Assembly: GCA_023957115.1 (NCBI GenBank)
Contig: JAMLHN010000003.1
Location: 126,927 to 190,926, forward strand
Source of the DNA: Thermomicrobiales bacterium
GTDB taxonomy: Bacteria; Chloroflexota; Chloroflexia; Thermomicrobiales; UBA6265
Length of the DNA stretch: 64,000 nt
Reading direction: 5' to 3'
Positions 52,165 through 61,440 of the stretch are shown piece by piece; positions within the stretch are counted from its first letter, which is position 1, and each line of letters opens with the position of its first letter. The notes beneath the pieces were generated by a model, which saw nothing but the letters and a program-made list of their open reading frames with translations, did no database searches and was not told where the DNA came from. The position numbers and the translations under genes were made by a program.

Positions 52165-52725
52165 TTATGCATCCCCAATTGTTCGATTGAGATCCGCCAA
52201 CACGGCCGCGCGATCCATCCCCGGGCGAACGTTGACGCCAAACTCTTCTATCGCCAGTCGAACCAGGTGCATAGCTGAGATTCGCCCGGTTGGTATGTGA
52301 AGCTTGTGAAACCGCCCTTGAAAAGCCGAGCTTTGCCGGACGACGATATGCCCAACATGCAAATGCGGATAGTGCCGTTCGGGACTACTGACATCTGGAG
52401 TCCAATGAAATGCGACGATCTCGTCCAGATCTGTGTCGAAGAACCTGTACCAGTAACCAATTTGAAAACACTGATACCGGAATCGCTCGAAGTCCAGCGC
52501 TGCGATTCGCACCCGTAAGTTGACTTCCACGAACATGGAGCCTGGGGCTGCTGACCTTAGAGGCGCTGGCATACCCCCGTTCAGACTCAGGTTGAGCGGG
52601 CTATCCACCCGGATGCCGCCCGACTCCCGAGCAAGAAGAAGGCGCCCAACGGTAATCGTGTTGAGCGCCTCCTGTATCGGCTCGACGAAGCTGCTATATG
52701 CCTCGATGGGTGTTCGACCCAGCAT
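52165..52725 (-). CDS. Hypothetical protein of a two-gene cassette
   Basis: This 186-residue protein is read from ATG 52725 (MLGRTPIEAYSSFVEPIQEALNTI). A characteristic stretch is YWYRFFDTDLDEIVAFHWTPDVSSPERHYPHLHVG. The aromatic W-P and PHLHV pattern recalls TumE-type toxins only loosely. Composition is less G+C-rich than neighbours. Its start overlaps the end of the next upstream small gene by 32 bp, so they are co-expressed. No family is recognised. Confidence 0.6.
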   Translation of the reverse strand: MLGRTPIEAYSSFVEPIQEALNTITVGRLLLARESGGIRVDSPLNLSLNGGMPAPLRSAAPGSMFVEVNLRVRIAALDFERFRYQCFQIGYWYRFFDTDLDEIVAFHWTPDVSSPERHYPHLHVGHIVVRQSSAFQGRFHKLHIPTGRISAMHLVRLAIEEFGVNVRPGMDRAAVLADLNRTIGDA

Positions 52726-52942
52726 CGCATTCGATTCCCGCAAAACCCAACAAAAAATAGAGTGTCCCGACGTGGGGAGCCTCGATATCAAGCTCGCCGG
52801 CGCAGAAAGCCCGAGCGAATTCTTCGCCGGACATGTTCAGCCACTCACGTGCGCGCTGGTCGAGCATCTTGGCGCCCTCGATCTCGTCGACGAATTCGAT
52901 GACGACTCCATCCAGTTCAGTATCGGCGTGTGGTGCAGTCAT
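52694..52942 (-). CDS. Small acidic hypothetical protein
   Basis: This 82-residue protein is read from ATG 52942 (MTAPHADTELDGVVIEFVDE), preceded by GAGGAGG. It contains KMLDQRAREWLNMSGEEFARAFCAGELD, a pattern found in small proteins that accompany unknown partner genes. It overlaps the downstream gene by 32 bp. Size, order and acidity resemble an antitoxin before its toxin, which is an inference. Confidence 0.65.
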   Translation of the reverse strand: MTAPHADTELDGVVIEFVDEIEGAKMLDQRAREWLNMSGEEFARAFCAGELDIEAPHVGTLYFLLGFAGIECDAGSNTHRGI

Positions 52943-53005
52943 GGGGAGTCCTCCTCTCGATTGAGCCAACTGAATCCTACGAGCAGAACGTAGGATGCAC
53001 AAGTA

Positions 53006-53467
53006 TTACTGTGAGCGCTCCTTCGCCCCCAACAACAGCAATCCGGTGACCGTCTCCTTGCGGCGGAAGAACTGCCGAATCTCGTTCCAGAGATCGGGAT
53101 ATTTGCGATAGAGCTCCATCAACTCCGGGCTGAACTCGATATCGCCCTGCGCCCGTTGCTCGGTCATGAATTCGGTCGACAGGAGGTCCGCCAGAAAGAT
53201 TGGACCGACATCGGCGAACTTCTCCCGATAGTACGCATGCAGGCGGGAGATCTCCTCGAGGTCGAGTGGCCGGCCATCGACATCCGAGAATGCGGCTCGC
53301 CAGTCGACCGCTGCCAGCAGCTCGGAGAGCAGGTCGATCTGCTCTCCGTCACGCACGCGGGCGACCAGCTCGACAATCCTCTGGCGGTCGAGTGGCAGCT
53401 CGTGCGGCGTTTCCGGGAGCTGGCTGGAGATCTCATCCGGAATTGCCTGTCGAATATCGAAGCTCAT
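53006..53467 (-). CDS. Hypothetical protein
   Basis: This 153-residue helical protein begins MSFDIRQAIPDEISSQLPETPHELPLDRQRIVELVARV and ends EIRQFFRRKETVTGLLLLGAKERSQ. It is acidic, without membrane helices or recognisable motif. It is separated by 63 bp from the small gene downstream on the same strand. The 275-bp spacer to mreB (53468-53742) has no gene and no convincing promoter by eye, only a TACACT box near 53619. Confidence 0.6.
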   Translation of the reverse strand: MSFDIRQAIPDEISSQLPETPHELPLDRQRIVELVARVRDGEQIDLLSELLAAVDWRAAFSDVDGRPLDLEEISRLHAYYREKFADVGPIFLADLLSTEFMTEQRAQGDIEFSPELMELYRKYPDLWNEIRQFFRRKETVTGLLLLGAKERSQ

Positions 53468-53742
53468 CTTGTACCTCTCGATGGTGAATGGCGCTGGAGC
53501 AGCGCGTACGTACGAGGGCCGTCCATGGCGGCGGAGGCGTCATGCGCATAACGTCCTGGGGTACGTTGCGAACGGCCCACTAGAAGTTGTCATAACCAGT
53601 GAAAATCCGATTCTCCATGCTACACTTGCCGGTACGTTTGACGCTCTCATTCCTGTATCAGCCCCATGCGTTCAGCGATGAGTTTGCAGACGAATCGCGA
53701 TGCTCAGGCGTCTAAGCAGAACGCCCATGGAGAGTCCTACTG

Positions 53743-54801
53743 ATGATACGTCCTCTGGCTGCCCTCTTTGGGTTCTTTAGCCGGGACCTGGGTATCGACC
53801 TTGGCACCGCCAATACGCTGGTCTATGTCCGTGGTAAGGGAATTGTGATTTCCGAGCCGTCCGTCGTCGCAATCGATACGAAGACGAAGCGAGCGTTGGC
53901 GGTCGGAGTCGAAGGCAAAGCGATGGTCGGCAAAACGCCGGAGAGCATCATCGCGGTCCGCCCTTTGAAAGATGGCGTCATTGCCGACTTCGATACGGTC
54001 GAGATGATGCTGCACTACTTCATTCGCAAGGTCCACATGCAACGGATGATGGCGCCGCACCCGCGTGTGGTCATCGGCATCCCGAGTGGGGTGACCGAAG
54101 TCGAGAAGCGTGCGGCCAAGGACGCCGCGCTTTCCGCCGGCGCCCGCGAGGCGTACACCATCGAGGAGCCGATGGCCGCCGCAATTGGCGCCGGACTGCC
54201 GATCAATGAACCGATCGGCAGCATGATCGTCGACATCGGCGGCGGCACCACCGAGGTTGCCGTGATCTCGCTCGGCGGGATCGTTGTCAATCACTCGATC
54301 CGCGTGGCCGGAGATGAAATCGACGACTCGATCATCCAGTACGCCCGGCGTGACCACAATTTGGTCATTGGCGAGCGAACCGCCGAAAACGCGAAGATCG
54401 CGGCTGGCTCTGCGTATCCACTGGAAGAAGAGATTCGTGTCACCTTGCGGGGGCGCGATCTGCTGACAGGGTTGCCGAAAGCAGTCGAGGTGAGCTCGGT
54501 CGAGTTGCGCGATGCTATCTCGCAGCCGGTGAACACGATTGTCGAGCTGGTCAAGACCGCGATCGAGGAGACGCCGCCCGAGCTGGTGGCCGACATCATG
54601 GAAAACGGCATCGTGTTGGCCGGCGGCGGCGCATTGCTGCATGGACTCGATCGCCGCTTGCAGAACGAGCTGCGGATGCCGGTCTATCGTGCTGAGGATC
54701 CGTTGACCTGTGTCGCGCGCGGAACGGGCCGGGTGGCCGAAGCGTTGCATCTGTACGAGCGGGCGCTCGCGGGTGGTCAGGAACTGCGGCCCACCGGTTG
54801 A
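53743..54801 (+). CDS. mreB: Rod shape-determining protein MreB
   Basis: This 352-residue bacterial actin has the phosphate-1 loop in LGIDLGTANTLVYVRGKGI, GTVEMMLHYFIRKVH-type helix (as FDTVEMMLHYFIRKVH), PRVVIGIPSGVTEVEKRA, EEPMAAAIGAGLPI, the phosphate-2 loop MIVDIGGGTTEVAVISLGG, and the adenosine motif GIVLAGGGALLHGLD. It organises elongation of the lateral wall. It leads the cluster mreB-mreC-murT-gatD-mreD-mrdA. Confidence 0.97.
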   Translation: MIRPLAALFGFFSRDLGIDLGTANTLVYVRGKGIVISEPSVVAIDTKTKRALAVGVEGKAMVGKTPESIIAVRPLKDGVIADFDTVEMMLHYFIRKVHMQRMMAPHPRVVIGIPSGVTEVEKRAAKDAALSAGAREAYTIEEPMAAAIGAGLPINEPIGSMIVDIGGGTTEVAVISLGGIVVNHSIRVAGDEIDDSIIQYARRDHNLVIGERTAENAKIAAGSAYPLEEEIRVTLRGRDLLTGLPKAVEVSSVELRDAISQPVNTIVELVKTAIEETPPELVADIMENGIVLAGGGALLHGLDRRLQNELRMPVYRAEDPLTCVARGTGRVAEALHLYERALAGGQELRPTG

Positions 54802-54940
54802 TCCGGCGCAACTTGACAGAAACTGTCGTTTCACATCGAAGAATCTCGCAACGAGTGCTATGCTGCCATGCCCGCCGTTTTCTGGTGCAGTGCATTGCGT
54901 CTGCGCGTGACGTTTCGTACCGAACCCCGAGGTTAGTTCC

Positions 54941-55759
54941 TTGTCCACGATCGGCATCCGGCAGACGATCCTGCTCGTGATCCTCTTTGTCGTGGCCGCC
55001 GTTGCGCTTATTGCGCTCGACAGCAGCTCGGCCCTTTCTCCGCTTCGGTCCGGATTGCGGAGCGCGGTCGACCCGGCCATTTCCTGGATCGACCGGGTCA
55101 CGGATCGCAACCAGAATCAAACTCCCCTGGAAATCCAGCTCGAGCAGGTCACCAAGGAGCGGGACGAATTGCTTGCCGCAAACGTGCGGCTTCAGGCGGA
55201 ATACGACGCGTTGGCTCCGATCCAGGACATCCTGGGGGTTCAGGATGCGCATCCTGACTGGGATGTATTGGTCGCCAAGGTTGTCAATACCGACCCCAGC
55301 GGGTTACAGAAGCTCGTCACCATCGACAAGGGTTCGGCCGATGGCATCGAAGTAGGGATGGCGGTCATCGACCCCAACTATCTCGTTGGGTATGTCACCG
55401 GAGTGGACGAGCATACTGCTCGGATCACGCTCGCCATCGACGCGACCTTCGCCATCGGCGCCCAGCTTCTGGATTCGAAGCAAACCGGGATTGCGTACGG
55501 TCAATGGCAATACGGTGGCCGGATGAGCATGAAGAACGTCAGTCGAGACGTTACTCCCAAAGAGGGAGAGATTGTGATGACGTCGGGCGAAACGGCGAAG
55601 ATTCCCCCGGCCATCATCATTGGCCAGGTGACCGGCTCCCCTACGGTCAACAATCAATCCGATTCGCAGACGATCGAGATCCTGCCGGCCGCCAATTTCG
55701 ACAATCTTTCGCTCGTGACCGTGATCCTCGGCTTCGGGGAGGATCAAAATGACAGCTAG
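54941..55759 (+). CDS. mreC: Rod shape-determining protein MreC
   Basis: This 272-residue bitopic protein starts at TTG 54941. It has an N-terminal membrane helix (TILLVILFVVAAVALIALD), a coiled coil at about 60-95 (LEIQLEQVTKERDELLAANVRLQAEYDAL), then the two-barrel MreC domain (KLVTIDKGSADGIEVGMAVIDPNYLVGYVTGVDEHTARITL, quoted in parts). It links MreB to the PBP2/RodA elongation complex. Its end overlaps murT by 11 bp. Confidence 0.95.
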   Translation: MSTIGIRQTILLVILFVVAAVALIALDSSSALSPLRSGLRSAVDPAISWIDRVTDRNQNQTPLEIQLEQVTKERDELLAANVRLQAEYDALAPIQDILGVQDAHPDWDVLVAKVVNTDPSGLQKLVTIDKGSADGIEVGMAVIDPNYLVGYVTGVDEHTARITLAIDATFAIGAQLLDSKQTGIAYGQWQYGGRMSMKNVSRDVTPKEGEIVMTSGETAKIPPAIIIGQVTGSPTVNNQSDSQTIEILPAANFDNLSLVTVILGFGEDQNDS

Positions 55760-57167
55760 GCCGGGAATTGGTGCGGTACGGCAATCCGCGTCCATCTCAG
55801 CAGCGAAAGCGACCCTGGAGGTCCTGCGGCGCTCTGGACGAGGCGGTACGGCCGCTCCCGGGCTCGTGGCGCTTCAGATCGATCCTGAGGTTGTCTCTCG
55901 CATCGCTCGACGCTTGCCGGATGGAGCCGTGGTGGTTGCCGGCACCAATGGCAAGACGACTACCTCCCGCATGATCGCCGATATCGTCGAAGCCTCCGGG
56001 AGGAGCGTCATTCACAACCGGTCCGGTTCCAATCTCGCGCGTGGCGTCGCCGCCACATTTGTCGAACATGCGTCGCTGTCCGGCAACCCAAACGGCCAGA
56101 TGGCCGTGATCGAATCGGACGAGGCCGCCTTACCCGAGATCCTGAGGCTGGTCCGGCCTCGCCTGGTGGTGCTCAACAATCTCTTCCGCGATCAGCTCGA
56201 CCGATACGGCGAGCTCGATACAGTCGGGACGAAATGGAAAGCCGCCTTGGCAAAGCTGACCCCTTCGACCCGGCTCATCGTCGATGTAGACGATCCAACC
56301 CTGGCCAACATCACCAGCGACTTGGCCGCCCCGCGCACCACCTTCGGACTCTCCGTCCCCGAACACAAGCTGGACGAGCTTCCGCACGCGGCGGATGCGG
56401 CGTTCTGCCGCAAATGCGGCGCCGATCTGACCTACCGCGAGCTCTATCTCGGTCATCTTGGGGACTGGGTTTGTACGAGTTGCGGATTTGCCCGTCCGGC
56501 ATTGGATGTGATGGGCTGCGATGTCCATCTCGACGCCATGAGCTCACTGACGATGTCGGTGCGCTCGATGGACAAGGAGACTCGGGACGTCACGGTGCAG
56601 GTCCCGGGTATCTACAACGCCTACAACGTCACTGCGGCGGTCGCGGCCGGCTTTGCGCTCGGTATCGAGCCAGCGGTTGTCCAGGCGGCGCTCGAACAGT
56701 TCCGCTCACCGTTCGGCCGGGCGGAAAAGGTGATCTTCGACGGACGTGAAATCTCGATCGCGCTCGTGAAGAATCCAGTTGGATTCAATGAAGTGCTACG
56801 GACCATCACCGGTGGTGGCAGCGAGCTCGCGGCTCCGACCATGATCGTCATCAATGACGAATTTGCCGACGGGCGAGATGTCTCCTGGTTGTGGGATGTC
56901 GACTTCGAGATGCTGGCCGCGGGTTCGTTGCCGATCGCGACCGCGGGTATCCGCGGAGCGGATATGGCCAACCGGCTCAAGTACGCGGGCGTCGACGAAT
57001 CCCGGCTGATTCCGTTGGAGGGGTCGATCGAGCAGGCGCTGCAAACCTTCCTGGATCGGACCAGAGGAGAACCGCGCGTTTCGATCCTGCCGACCTACAC
57101 GGCTATGCTGGCCATACGCGCGGCGCTTGGCGATGCCGGCGCGGTCGATCGATTCTGGGAGGAGTGA
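55749..57167 (+). CDS. murT: Lipid II isoglutaminyl synthase, Mur ligase-like subunit
   Basis: This 472-residue protein has the Mur ligase P-loop VVAGTNGKTTTSRMIADIVE, the central domain with a zinc ribbon CRKCGADLTYRELYLGHLGDWVCTSCG (CxxC pairs) that marks MurT, and a C-terminal DUF1727 domain (KNPVGFNEVLRTITGG, VINDEFADGRDVSWLWDVDFE). With GatD it amidates D-Glu of lipid II to D-isoGln. It overlaps mreC and sits 2 bp before gatD. Confidence 0.95.
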   Translation: MTARPGIGAVRQSASISAAKATLEVLRRSGRGGTAAPGLVALQIDPEVVSRIARRLPDGAVVVAGTNGKTTTSRMIADIVEASGRSVIHNRSGSNLARGVAATFVEHASLSGNPNGQMAVIESDEAALPEILRLVRPRLVVLNNLFRDQLDRYGELDTVGTKWKAALAKLTPSTRLIVDVDDPTLANITSDLAAPRTTFGLSVPEHKLDELPHAADAAFCRKCGADLTYRELYLGHLGDWVCTSCGFARPALDVMGCDVHLDAMSSLTMSVRSMDKETRDVTVQVPGIYNAYNVTAAVAAGFALGIEPAVVQAALEQFRSPFGRAEKVIFDGREISIALVKNPVGFNEVLRTITGGGSELAAPTMIVINDEFADGRDVSWLWDVDFEMLAAGSLPIATAGIRGADMANRLKYAGVDESRLIPLEGSIEQALQTFLDRTRGEPRVSILPTYTAMLAIRAALGDAGAVDRFWEE

Positions 57168-57169
57168 TC

Positions 57170-57967
57170 GTGAGTCGACAACGCACCCTCCGTATTGGCT
57201 GGCTCTATCCAACCAAGATGAACATCTACGGAGACCGTGGCAACGTCATCGTGCTGTCGCAACGTGCGGCGTGGCGCGGTATCGAGCCGCAGGTGGTCGA
57301 GCTCGATATCGGCGACCCAATTCCTGATGACATCGATGTCTTTTTCTTTGGCGGCGGTCAGGACCAGGAGCAGATCGCGGTCTCCAACGACCTTGCCGGT
57401 CCCAAGGGCGATCGGCTCAGGAGCGCTATCGAGGACGGCGCGGCGGCGCTGGCCGTTTGCGGAGGCTATCAGCTTTTCGGTCATGTCTACCGTCCCCATG
57501 ACGCCCCTCCCCTCCCCGGCATCGGAGCTTTCGACATCGAAACCGATGCGGGCAGCGAGCGGTTTATCGGCAATGTCGTCGCGGAGAGTCAATGGGGCGA
57601 GCTTGTCGGATTCGAGAACCACAGCGGATTGACATGGCTGGGCAGCGGTGTCGAGCCGATGGCACGGATCGTTCATGGACGAGGCAACAACGGGCAGGAC
57701 GGAACCGAAGGGGCGAAATACCGAAACGCGCTCGGATGTTACCTGCACGGGTCGATCCTGCCGAAGAATCCCGCATTGGCCGATTGGCTGATTGCGCGAG
57801 GACTCGAATACCGTGGACAGGATTCGGAGCTCGAATCGCTACCGGACACGCTCGAGGAACGGGCGCATCGATCGGCCGTCGCGCGGGCCAGGATTGAGCG
57901 GCGCGACGAACCCGGGCGCTCATTGCTGGCCCGGATCGCCGCCTACGCGCCGATCCCCCGCTCGTAG
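57170..57967 (+). CDS. gatD: Lipid II isoglutaminyl synthase, glutaminase subunit
   Basis: This 265-residue class I GATase-like protein is read from GTG 57170. It has RIGWLYPTKMNIYGDRGNVIVLSQRA near the N-terminus, the nucleophile Cys in AALAVCGGYQLFGH and the catalytic His in KYRNALGCYLHGSILPKNP. It hydrolyses glutamine to supply ammonia to MurT. GGAGTGATC precedes the start, 2 bp after murT. Confidence 0.94.
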   Translation: MSRQRTLRIGWLYPTKMNIYGDRGNVIVLSQRAAWRGIEPQVVELDIGDPIPDDIDVFFFGGGQDQEQIAVSNDLAGPKGDRLRSAIEDGAAALAVCGGYQLFGHVYRPHDAPPLPGIGAFDIETDAGSERFIGNVVAESQWGELVGFENHSGLTWLGSGVEPMARIVHGRGNNGQDGTEGAKYRNALGCYLHGSILPKNPALADWLIARGLEYRGQDSELESLPDTLEERAHRSAVARARIERRDEPGRSLLARIAAYAPIPRS

Positions 57968-57982
57968 ATCGGCGGCTCCTCG

Positions 57983-58474
57983 ATGGCCTCGGTCATTCTC
58001 GCGATTGCGCTGATCTTTTTCGCATTCATGCAGTCGACGGTTTTCCCGTCGAGCGAGCTGATCGGCATCTATCCGGACGTAACGTTGGTCATCATCCTGG
58101 TCTGGAGCGCAGTACGCGGCGCGCGCGATGGATTGATGTGGGCGTTCGTAGCTGGCATCCTGCTCGATACGCTGGCGCTCGACCCACTGGGAGGAAACGC
58201 ACTGGCGCTCCTTCCCGTCGTGTTGCTCGGCGCATTTTCCAGACGGGCTTTTTTCCAAAGCAGCCTGATCGTTCCGATTGTGGCCTGTGTCGTCGCTACC
58301 TTTCTGCATGCCTTTCTTTTACTCTTGGTGCGGAGCGCAGGAGGCGACTCGATCGCAATCGGACCGCTTATTCGAATCATCATGTTGCAGACCGTTCTGA
58401 ACGTGATGATCGTCCCGCCGATCTATCTCCTTGGCAGCCTCGCGCAAAGACCGGTGAGCTCACGAAATGTTTAG
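57983..58474 (+). CDS. mreD: Rod shape-determining protein MreD
   Basis: This 163-residue integral membrane protein has five or six helices: SVILAIALIFFAFMQSTVF, the MreD motif IGIYPDVTLVIILVWSAVRGARDGLMWAFVAGILLDTLALDPLGGNAL (quoted in parts), LLPVVLLGAFSRRAF, and the closing VLNVMIVPPIYLLG. It is a partner of MreC in the elongasome. The stop overlaps the start of mrdA by 8 bp. Confidence 0.92.
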   Translation: MASVILAIALIFFAFMQSTVFPSSELIGIYPDVTLVIILVWSAVRGARDGLMWAFVAGILLDTLALDPLGGNALALLPVVLLGAFSRRAFFQSSLIVPIVACVVATFLHAFLLLLVRSAGGDSIAIGPLIRIIMLQTVLNVMIVPPIYLLGSLAQRPVSSRNV

Positions 58475-61019
58475 AGGCCGAAAACGAATCCCATACGACC
58501 CCCCCGGGCAGCGGAAGAGCAATGGCAAACGCCGCGAGTGGATGCGATCGGATCAGATCTTTCTGAACCGGCGCGTCTTTGTGATGAAGGGCGCCATCGT
58601 TGCCGGGTTTGCCGCCCTGGCGACACGCCTTGGCTATATGCAAATCGTCAGGGGGGATTACTACCAGGAAGAAACCGCCAACACGACCCAGCGGTGGGAG
58701 CCGGAAAAGCCGGTCCGCGGCCTGATCTTCGACCGGCAGGGCCGCTCGCTGGCTGAGAATCGCCGCGTCTGGGAAGTGCGTGTCATTCCATCCGCGCTTC
58801 CGAAACGAGACACTCCCGAGCGTGAGCGAGTTCGGAGCACGGTTATCTCCGCACTTCGCCTGCCGGAAGTGTTGGTCATCGATCCGAGTGCCGTTCCCGT
58901 TGGAAGCGAAGAGACCATTCATCGCCGAGTCGCCAACCTGCTCGGATTGACCAAGAAGGACACGATCGAAGAGTTTCTGCGGATCGTCGATATTCGATCC
59001 CAGTACAACTACCTGGTCGAGGTCGACCAATTTTCCGACGATCAGGCGCCAAGATTTCGGGCGGCGGCTCAGGAGCTTCCTGGGGTCAGAGTCATCAACC
59101 GCTTCGACTACCTGGTCGAAAACACCGCGGTTCCCGATCTTCCGGTGGTCATCAAGACCGATGTCTCCCGCGAGATCGCGCTGACGTTGGAGGCCAACCG
59201 GCTCTATCTGCCGGGTATCGAGCTCAACGACACCGCCCTCGTCCGGCGTTATCCGGCCGGTGAGGTGATGTCCCATGTCCTTGGCTATGTGGGGCCGGTC
59301 ATCGACGAGGAACGTCAGGACCCGGCGAACCAGACCCCAGGCGGCGCGTCGTACTACGAGTTCGACGACACCATCGGCAAGCTCGGTCTCGAGCTGTGGA
59401 TGGAAAAGGTGCTGCGCGGGAGCCGCGGTGGTCGCTATGTCGAGGTCGATGGGCTCGGAATCGAATCGCGCGTCATTTACGAGAATCCACCCGTCCCGGG
59501 CCGCAATATCAAGCTGACCATCGATCTCGAGCTTCAGGCCGCGGCGACGGCTGCGTTGGCGGAAGGTCTCCGGTTTTCCAATGAAGACCGATATCTGAAG
59601 GATCAGGCCGACCCCACCAAGGAGCGGCACGAGTACAAGGCGGGTGCCGGCGCGGTGGTCGTGCTCGACGTGCGCAACGGTGACGTGCTCGCCCTGGCCA
59701 GCTATCCGCTCTACGACAACCAGTTGTTCGTGGAAGGGATCTCGACCAGGAAGTACCTCGAGTACCGGGAGGATGAGAACCGGCCGTTGATCAACAAAGC
59801 GGCGGCTGACCACTTCCCTCCGGGTTCGACGCTCAAGATCTTCGTCGCCATGGCGGGGTTGCATGAGGATCTGCTCAGTGCCGATACAGTCTATACCTGT
59901 ACCAGCGGTATCTGGGTGCCGTATACCTGGGACGAGTCACGCGGTGACCGCTACCTCTGCTGGCTGCGAACCGGCGGCGGTCACGGCACGCTCGATCTGG
60001 TCGGCGCGCTCGAGCAATCGTGCGACGTCTATTTCTATAACGTCGGCACCCCGGAGCAGAAGCCGGAGGGCGCGGAGATGAATCTGCACTATCGCGACCT
60101 CTTCTACGAGACCGACCAGAAAGGCGATCTGCACTTCTTCGAGGGTCTGGGGATTCAGAAGATTCACGACAACCTGTTCGACCGGTTCTGGTTTGGACAG
60201 CCGACGGGGATCGAGCTCCCCTTCGAGGCTGCGGGCCTGGTGCCGGACCCGGACTGGAAGATGGAAATCTACGAAGAGGGCTGGTCGGCGGGAGACACGA
60301 TCAATACCTCCATCGGCCAGGGGTTCTTCCTCTCCACGCCGTTGCAAATGGCGGTCAATACCGCGTCGATTGCGAATGGCGGCCAGATCCACCGGCCCCG
60401 GTTGTTGCTCGAAACGGTCGATGACACGGGCAAGACCGTTCAACGGTTCGCGACCGAAAGCTTGCGGCAGGTGAAGCTTCAGAGCGACCATCTCGATGTC
60501 GTGCGGCTCGGGATGTGGCGGGTGGTCAATGCCGAGACCGGTACCGCCCACGCCGCGCTCAATCCCGAAACCGGCTTGCTCGAAAGCAAATGGCTGCATG
60601 TGAATCCGCCTGGCGAGGAGCAGATCGAGATCGCCGGCAAGACCGGCACCGCCGAAGTAGGGATCAAGAAAGAGGATGGCACCTACCAGGACTCCCACGC
60701 CTGGTTCACCAGCTATGCCCCCTTCGACGAGCCCGAGATTGCGGTCACCGTCTTCCTGAAGGAGGGCGGAGAAGGATCCAGCTACGCAGTACCGATTGCC
60801 GACAAGGTGCTCCGCGCGTACTTCGAGCTGACCGGCGCGCGGAAGCGCGGCATGATTCTGCGAGAAGATGAGATTCCGATCGATAACGACCACCCGGCGC
60901 CAAGCTCAGGGGTCGTCCTGGCCGGCACGCCGGCCGCCCTGGATGGCGAGGCGACCGGCGAGGACGACGCGAACCTGGAGATTGAAGAAGGAGCCGGAGA
61001 GGACGTGGGCGAGGAGTGA
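58467..61019 (+). CDS. mrdA: Peptidoglycan DD-transpeptidase, PBP2 type
   Basis: At 850 residues it is longer than most PBP2 proteins (600-700). A cytoplasmic basic N-terminus and membrane helix (VFVMKGAIVAGFAALATRLGYMQIV) lead into a class B dimerisation domain with RGLIFDRQGRSLAEN. The transpeptidase has SxxK (STLK near 454), SxD (SCD near 517) and KTGTAE (near 725). Extra length lies in the dimerisation domain, around 575-600, and in an acidic tail from about 795. No rodA follows. Confidence 0.95.
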   Translation: MFRGRKRIPYDPPGQRKSNGKRREWMRSDQIFLNRRVFVMKGAIVAGFAALATRLGYMQIVRGDYYQEETANTTQRWEPEKPVRGLIFDRQGRSLAENRRVWEVRVIPSALPKRDTPERERVRSTVISALRLPEVLVIDPSAVPVGSEETIHRRVANLLGLTKKDTIEEFLRIVDIRSQYNYLVEVDQFSDDQAPRFRAAAQELPGVRVINRFDYLVENTAVPDLPVVIKTDVSREIALTLEANRLYLPGIELNDTALVRRYPAGEVMSHVLGYVGPVIDEERQDPANQTPGGASYYEFDDTIGKLGLELWMEKVLRGSRGGRYVEVDGLGIESRVIYENPPVPGRNIKLTIDLELQAAATAALAEGLRFSNEDRYLKDQADPTKERHEYKAGAGAVVVLDVRNGDVLALASYPLYDNQLFVEGISTRKYLEYREDENRPLINKAAADHFPPGSTLKIFVAMAGLHEDLLSADTVYTCTSGIWVPYTWDESRGDRYLCWLRTGGGHGTLDLVGALEQSCDVYFYNVGTPEQKPEGAEMNLHYRDLFYETDQKGDLHFFEGLGIQKIHDNLFDRFWFGQPTGIELPFEAAGLVPDPDWKMEIYEEGWSAGDTINTSIGQGFFLSTPLQMAVNTASIANGGQIHRPRLLLETVDDTGKTVQRFATESLRQVKLQSDHLDVVRLGMWRVVNAETGTAHAALNPETGLLESKWLHVNPPGEEQIEIAGKTGTAEVGIKKEDGTYQDSHAWFTSYAPFDEPEIAVTVFLKEGGEGSSYAVPIADKVLRAYFELTGARKRGMILREDEIPIDNDHPAPSSGVVLAGTPAALDGEATGEDDANLEIEEGAGEDVGEE

Positions 61020-61435
61020 TCGCTGGAGCAGTGAGTCGCCTCGAGCTGCATCATGTGGGCATTGTCGTGTCCGATCTCGACGCAGCCGTTGCCGCCTACG
61101 AACGGCTCGGATTTGCCGGTGGCGAACGCTGGGAGATGCCGCAGCAACAGATCGTCGCCGTGACCTATCCCAGCGGGGCCGGCTGGGTCGAGCTCATCAC
61201 GCCAACCGATCCAGAAGGACCTATTGCCCGCTTTCTCGAGAAACGGGGCGACACCATGCACCACGTTGCGTATCGAACCCACGATCTCGAAGGTGAGCTG
61301 GCTCGTCTCAAGGACGCGGGGGTGCGGCTGATCGACGAAACGCCACGAATCGGCACGCACGGCTGGCGCATCGCGTTTCTCCACCCCGAATCATGCAATG
61401 GCGTCCTGACCGAGCTCCTCGACGACCGTCCGTGA
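61016..61435 (+). CDS. mce: Methylmalonyl-CoA epimerase
   Basis: This 139-residue VOC-fold enzyme interconverts (2S)- and (2R)-methylmalonyl-CoA. Metal ligands are visible as His in LELHHVGIVVSDLDAAVAAY, Glu in VELITP, His in TMHHVAYRTHDLE and Glu near the end (VLTELL). GTG 61016 overlaps the mrdA stop (GTGA); a second GTG at 61031 is possible. The mutase gene follows 242 bp later. Confidence 0.92.
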   Translation: MIAGAVSRLELHHVGIVVSDLDAAVAAYERLGFAGGERWEMPQQQIVAVTYPSGAGWVELITPTDPEGPIARFLEKRGDTMHHVAYRTHDLEGELARLKDAGVRLIDETPRIGTHGWRIAFLHPESCNGVLTELLDDRP

Positions 61436-61440
61436 ATGAG

